The translations under genes and the position numbers were made by a program. The notes under the pieces are model-generated. The model searched no databases and was not told where the DNA came from. It saw only the letters and a list, made by a program, of their open reading frames with translations. 9,883 bases of DNA from Neptunomonas sp. (lineage in GTDB: Bacteria > Pseudomonadota > Gammaproteobacteria > Pseudomonadales > Balneatricaceae): the NCBI GenBank assembly GCA_004195305.1, contig SDWN01000737.1, positions 1 through 9,883 on the forward strand. The letters are read 5' to 3'. This document shows, in pieces, positions 6,141 through 9,883 of the stretch. Each line of letters opens with the position of its first letter. The stretch's first letter is position 1.

Positions 6141-7388
6141 TTAAAAATTACTTTCAAACCAAACCTTGACTCTGTGCAGCACGCCCGGCCCTGCCGGTGT
6201 CTGCAGTCTCAACCGTATACCGCGCTGCTTACCGCCATTTGCGGGCAGTTCTTTTTCGGCAAAGTGCAACAGGCCAACGCTGGTTGCATAGATCGAGCTG
6301 TGCAGGATATCCTCCAGTCCATTGACGCCTTGCGGCTTGGCCAGCCGTACCGGCATATGGAAAATCTCTTCGGCCAGATCGACTGCGCCCTCCATCCGCG
6401 AGGTGCCTCCAGTCAACACGATTCCTGCGGCCACCAGATCTTCAAAACCGCTGCGCCGCAGTTCGGCCTGAACCAGGCTAAACAGCTCGTCATAGCGCGG
6501 CTCGACCACCTCGGCTAGCGCCTGACAGCTCAGATCACGCGGCGGCCGCTCACCGATGCTGGGCACTTTGACGATATCCTCGGCACTGGCCAGCTGGGCC
6601 AGCGCGCAGGCATATTTAACTTTGAGTTCTTCGGCATGCGCCGTCGGCGTGCGCAGTGCCATCGCAATATCACTGGTCACCTGATCACCGGCGATCGGTA
6701 TGACGCCGGTATGACGGATAGAACCGCCAATGAAGATCGCGATATCGGTGGTACCGCCGCCGATATCCACCATGCATACGCCGAGCTCTTTTTCATCCTC
6801 GGTCAGCACCGCGTAACTCGACGCGACCTGCTCCAGCACCATCGAATCAACCTCCAGGCCGCAGCGCTGGACGCACTTTTCTATATTCTGGGCGGCATTC
6901 ACGGCACAGGTGACCAGATGCACCTTAGCCTCCAGGCGCACCCCGGACATTCCCAGCGGCTCTCTGATCCCCTCCTCGTTATCAATCACATATTCTTGTG
7001 GCAAGATATGCAGGATCTTCTGGTCGGCAGGAATGGCGACAGCGCGTGCCGCGTCAATGACCCGGTCAAGATCCTCATCAACCACTTCACGATCATGGAT
7101 AGCGACGATGCCGTGCGAGTTCATCGAGTTGATATGGCTGCCAGAGATTCCCACGGTGACCGAGTGGACCTTGCAGCCGGCCATCAGCTCAGCCTCTTCT
7201 AACGCCCGCTGAATCGACAACACCGTGGATTCGATGTCAATCACCACCCCTTTTTTCATCCCTCGCGAGGGATGCGAGCCGATACCCACCACCTCTATGG
7301 TGCCATCAGGCCGAACCTCGCCCACCAGCACGACCACCTTGGAGGTGCCAATATCAAGGGCAACAATCATGTTGTTATGCGGTTCCAC
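6141..7388 (-). CDS. ftsA: Cell division protein FtsA, actin-like
   Basis: FtsA is the actin-like ATPase that tethers FtsZ filaments to the inner membrane and recruits later division proteins. Its 415 residues match the family. Visible are the phosphate-1 motif ALDIGTSK (10-17), the SHS2/1C region with SRGMKKGVVIDI (41-52), phosphate-2 VDIGGGTTD (207-215), PPRDLSCQALAEVVEPRY (282-299) and the adenosine motif GIVLTGGTSRMEG (322-334). The last residues, VLHRVKVWFESNF, form the amphipathic membrane-targeting helix. The start taken is GTG at 7388, four codons after an in-frame TGA. An ATG at 7370 is the alternative, but most FtsA proteins have several residues before the first phosphate motif and GTG has the more purine-rich upstream sequence. 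It lies 67 bp after ftsQ. Confidence 0.98.
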   Translation of the reverse strand: MEPHNNMIVALDIGTSKVVVLVGEVRPDGTIEVVGIGSHPSRGMKKGVVIDIESTVLSIQRALEEAELMAGCKVHSVTVGISGSHINSMNSHGIVAIHDREVVDEDLDRVIDAARAVAIPADQKILHILPQEYVIDNEEGIREPLGMSGVRLEAKVHLVTCAVNAAQNIEKCVQRCGLEVDSMVLEQVASSYAVLTEDEKELGVCMVDIGGGTTDIAIFIGGSIRHTGVIPIAGDQVTSDIAMALRTPTAHAEELKVKYACALAQLASAEDIVKVPSIGERPPRDLSCQALAEVVEPRYDELFSLVQAELRRSGFEDLVAAGIVLTGGTSRMEGAVDLAEEIFHMPVRLAKPQGVNGLEDILHSSIYATSVGLLHFAEKELPANGGKQRGIRLRLQTPAGPGVLHRVKVWFESNF

Positions 7389-7455
7389 TCTCTGCTCTCA
7401 TTCATCATCTAGATGGCGATTTTTACGTCCAGCGAGCCAGGCCGCTGAACCCTGA

Positions 7456-8238
7456 TTAATTCTGTTGTTTGACCGGAAGCTCACTCCAGGTCACCGCCAG
7501 ACCGTTGCTATAGCGGGCATCAATCTGAACAATGCGATCGGCATAACGTACCAGTAGCTCGCTGTATACCTTATTGAAGCGACGTAATTTTTCGATCGCA
7601 TTACCTCTGCCGATCAGCAGCCGAATACCGCTATCCAGGGTCAACGTCCAGGCCCCCCGTGCCTCCATCTGCAGACCGGTCAAGTGAATCCCCAGCGGCC
7701 GCAAGATCTGATTAAAGTCACGGTACTGAGCCATCATCGCCAATGAGCGCTGCTCAGGACCACGGAGTTGCGGCAATACCGCGAACTCTGACGGCAGGTC
7801 TCGGCTAATCGCGCCGTTCGGACTAAACACCCGCCCCTGCTCGTTAACCAGCCCCCGATCTCCCCAGCGCGCCACCGGGCGCTCTTCACGCACCCGAACC
7901 TGCAACAGATCGGGCCAGCTGCGCTGCACCTCAACCCGATTAACCCACTCCTGCTGCTCCAGTAAGCGCTTGATCGGCGCCAGCTCCTCGAGGGCGTAAC
8001 TCGCTTCGACATGCCGCCACAGGCGTTGTTCCAACAATCTTGTATCCAGCTGCTGAACCGTACCGTTAATCTCTATCTGTGCCAGAGGGCGCTGTAACCA
8101 GTGCCCGACCCCTTGCCAGATAAAACCGAGCAGCAGCAACCACAGTGGCAACTGCAACCACTGCCAGAGCCGATAGGGATCCTGCAGCAGTCGTAACAAC
8201 GGCATCAGTGGCGCCAGGGGTGAGGCGATCATGGTCAT
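7456..8238 (-). CDS. ftsQ: Cell division protein FtsQ
   Basis: FtsQ is a bitopic inner-membrane protein that, with FtsB and FtsL, connects the Z ring to septal peptidoglycan synthesis. The 260 residues have a short cytoplasmic start, a hydrophobic segment rich in Leu and Trp (about 28-48), a POTRA domain (about 53-121, with IEINGTVQQLDTRLLEQRL and EWVNRVEVQRSWPDLLQVRVREERPVARW), and the periplasmic beta domain ending in IDARYSNGLAVTW (239-251). The ATG at 8238-8236 overlaps the ddlB stop as TGATG, and no good Shine-Dalgarno precedes it, which suggests translational coupling to ddlB. A second in-frame ATG at 8232 is possible. No signal cleavage is expected. Confidence 0.96.
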   Translation of the reverse strand: MTMIASPLAPLMPLLRLLQDPYRLWQWLQLPLWLLLLGFIWQGVGHWLQRPLAQIEINGTVQQLDTRLLEQRLWRHVEASYALEELAPIKRLLEQQEWVNRVEVQRSWPDLLQVRVREERPVARWGDRGLVNEQGRVFSPNGAISRDLPSEFAVLPQLRGPEQRSLAMMAQYRDFNQILRPLGIHLTGLQMEARGAWTLTLDSGIRLLIGRGNAIEKLRRFNKVYSELLVRYADRIVQIDARYSNGLAVTWSELPVKQQN

Positions 8239-9182
8239 CAGCTTGCTGTTTCCAAAATCTTCACCACCAGCTGCTCAAAACTCAACCCGGCTTGGCGCGC
8301 AGCCATCGGCACCAGACTATGATCGGTCATTCCGGGCACGGTATTCACCTCCAGCAGCCAAAACTGACCCTGGCGATCCTGCATCAGGTCGACCCTGCCC
8401 CAGCCACGACACCCCACCGCCGCAAACGCCTGCTCGGAAAGACGTCGAATCTCAGCATCCTGTGCCGCATCCAACCCAGTATCGAAGTGATAATGGGTGT
8501 CATCAGCATGATACTTGGCTTCATAGTCATAAAATTGATGCGGTGTTTCGAGTCGAATCACCGGCAACGCCTGGCCATCGATAATACTCACGGTATATTC
8601 GGCCCCTTCAATCAGCCGCTCGGCAAACACGCAGCGATCCAACTGACTGGCTTTTTGGTACGCCGCGGCGAGCTGCTCAGCTGTATCCGCACGGGTAATA
8701 CCGATACTTGAACCTTCATGATCGGGCTTCACCATCACCGGCAACATGCCTGCCAACGCCTCCCACTCAGTATTTTCAGTGAGCAGCTGGTAGCCGGGTG
8801 TCGGAAGATCCAAGCTGGCCCACAGCTGCTTGCAGCGCACCTTATCCATCCCAAGTGCGGAGGCCATTACCTCGCTGCCGGTATAGGGTTTGGCTAGCAT
8901 CTGCAGTGCCCCCTGAACGGTACCATCCTCCCCTTCAGGCCCGTGCAGGGCGATAAACACCCGGTCAAAGGATTGTGCCTGCAGCTGCTGGATCGGTAAT
9001 TCATCAGCCTGCTCGCCGTACAGATCGATGCCAAAGGCATCCACCCCCGCACTCAATAAGCCACGCAACACCGCAGCACCGCTGTTGAGGGACACCGCGC
9101 GCTCCGCCGAACGTCCGCCGTAAAGGACGGCGACTCGGCCAAAGCTTGCGGGGGTTCGGTTACTGGGCGCAATCACGCTCAT
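8238..9182 (-). CDS. ddlB: D-alanine--D-alanine ligase DdlB
   Basis: Ddl joins two D-alanines with ATP in the cytoplasm, making the dipeptide that ends the peptidoglycan stem. It has 314 residues and an ATP-grasp fold. The N-terminal GGRSAEREVS-like motif (22-31, with Glu27), HGPEGEDGTVQG (80-91), YTGSEVMASALGMDK (100-114), KPDHEGSSIG (152-161), the omega loop FYDYEAKY (217-224) and LLEVNTVPGMTDHSLVP (276-292) are all present. Tyr224 corresponds to the tyrosine that favours D-Ala-D-Ala; phenylalanine there is linked to D-lactate ligases, so intrinsic vancomycin-type substrate change is not indicated. ATG at 9182 has GAGGA six nt upstream and overlaps the murC stop as ATGA. The N-terminus is about 12 residues longer than E. 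coli DdlB. Confidence 0.98.
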   Translation of the reverse strand: MSVIAPSNRTPASFGRVAVLYGGRSAERAVSLNSGAAVLRGLLSAGVDAFGIDLYGEQADELPIQQLQAQSFDRVFIALHGPEGEDGTVQGALQMLAKPYTGSEVMASALGMDKVRCKQLWASLDLPTPGYQLLTENTEWEALAGMLPVMVKPDHEGSSIGITRADTAEQLAAAYQKASQLDRCVFAERLIEGAEYTVSIIDGQALPVIRLETPHQFYDYEAKYHADDTHYHFDTGLDAAQDAEIRRLSEQAFAAVGCRGWGRVDLMQDRQGQFWLLEVNTVPGMTDHSLVPMAARQAGLSFEQLVVKILETAS

Positions 9183-9864
9183 GCTCGGTCCTCAACTTCT
9201 GCTAACGGTTGTAATTGGCGCTTGGCCAGATCCAGCGAGATCGCACCGACATCACCGGCACCCTGGGTTAGCAACAGATCACCGGGCTGCAGCAAATTTT
9301 GCAAAAGCTTGGCGATATCTGCGCCGCGCTCTACAAATATCGGATCCACCTGGCCGCGCTGCCGAATGCTACGGCACAGGCTACGTCCATCGGCACCGCT
9401 GATGGGGTCTTCACCGGCCGGATAGATATCCATCAACAGCAATACATCTGTATCGGACAGGACCTGCACAAAGTCTTCGTACAAGTCCCGGGTCCGGCTG
9501 TAGCGATGTGGCTGATAGATCATCACCAGGCGCTTCTCTGGCCAGCCCTGGCGAATCGCGGCGATGGTCGCGGCCACCTCACGCGGATGGTGGCCATAGT
9601 CATCAACCATCATCACCGCATCGGCGACCCCTTCCTGACTCTTTTGACCCGCCTTGCTACCCGGTACAGGAAAATGCCCCTGAATCTGGAAGCGCCGCCC
9701 AACCCCTGCAAACTGCGCCAGGCCATCCTGAATCGCCTGATCGCAAACCCCCTCATCGGACGCCACCGCGATGGTCGCCAGCGCATTCTGGATATTGTGC
9801 AGTCCGGGCATATTAAGCTTGATCAGCAACGGCGCCTGTGAATCCGGGCGCAGCACGGTAAAGC
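9179..9864 (-). CDS. murC: UDP-N-acetylmuramate--L-alanine ligase MurC, 3' part
   Basis: MurC adds L-alanine to UDP-N-acetylmuramate with ATP, the first amino-acid step of peptidoglycan precursor synthesis in the cytoplasm. Only about the C-terminal half is here: the last part of the central domain with MPGLHNIQNALATIAVA, then GVGRRF, VDDYGHHPREV, IYQPHRYSRTRDLYEDF, DIYPAGEDPISGADGRSL and QGAGDVG, all Mur ligase C-terminal landmarks that fit MurC in particular. Coding is open through to 9864, where real sequence ends and adapter begins; any start codon proposed inside this part (such as GTG at 9856) is internal. The stop TGA overlaps the ddlB ATG by four bases. There is no murB between murC and ddlB. 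Confidence 0.97.
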
Positions 9865-9883
9865 CTGTCTCTTATACACATCT
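9865..9883. other. Nextera transposon mosaic-end adapter, not genomic
   Basis: The last 19 bases, CTGTCTCTTATACACATCT, are exactly the Nextera (Tn5 mosaic end) adapter read-through sequence. They interrupt the murC frame. This is leftover library adapter at a contig end and should be trimmed; it is not a transposon insertion in the organism. Confidence 0.98.

Noticed and set aside
9856..9883. GTG at 9856 as the start of a short MurC-like protein
   Set aside because: The frame continues upstream to 9864, where adapter sequence begins; the family has about half its length before this point, so the GTG is internal.
9865..9883. Tn5-like mosaic end as a natural transposon end
   Set aside because: It is exactly the 19-base library adapter, sits at the very end of the sequence, and has no transposon sequence beside it.

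Overview
This window is one stretch of the division and cell wall (dcw) cluster of a gammaproteobacterium. All genes lie on the minus strand, so they are transcribed from right to left: murC (3' part only), ddlB, ftsQ, ftsA, ftsZ, lpxC, secA, argJ (5' part only). The murC-ddlB-ftsQ-ftsA-ftsZ-lpxC-secA order is that of E. coli and Pseudomonas, and argJ after secA is seen in many non-enteric Gammaproteobacteria. No gene identifies the genus. A free-living or symbiotic Chromatiales-like lineage is only a guess.

Region by region, in the direction of transcription. 9864-7456: murC, ddlB and ftsQ are joined by an ATGA and a TGATG stop/start overlap. 7455-4873: ftsA and ftsZ, each after a spacer of about 70 bp. 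4872-4712: the ftsZ-lpxC spacer holds a diverged tandem copy of the last part of ftsZ, still open in the same frame after the ftsZ stop. 4711-3812: lpxC. 3811-3498: a 314-bp spacer without a convincing gene. It has two strong inverted repeats and, near secA, a plausible sigma70 promoter. 3497-747: secA. 746-644: a strong intrinsic terminator ends only 14 nt before argJ. 643 to about 66: the 5' two-thirds of argJ, cut just after its catalytic threonine.

The products work together in growth and division. MurC and DdlB make and supply peptidoglycan precursor parts, FtsA and FtsZ form the membrane-tethered division ring, FtsQ links the ring to septal synthesis, LpxC commits lipid A synthesis, and SecA drives protein export. 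ArgJ belongs to arginine synthesis and is only a neighbour.

Both ends of the sequence are artefactual. Bases 1-153 form a near-perfect palindrome of the fold-back kind, and bases 9865-9883 are exactly the Nextera transposon mosaic-end adapter. Neither end should be read as biology.

I found no undescribed multi-gene system here. The most interesting biological signal is the duplicated and decaying FtsZ C-terminal tail between ftsZ and lpxC. After that come the repeat-like lpxC-secA spacer and the terminator/Shine-Dalgarno arrangement in front of argJ.
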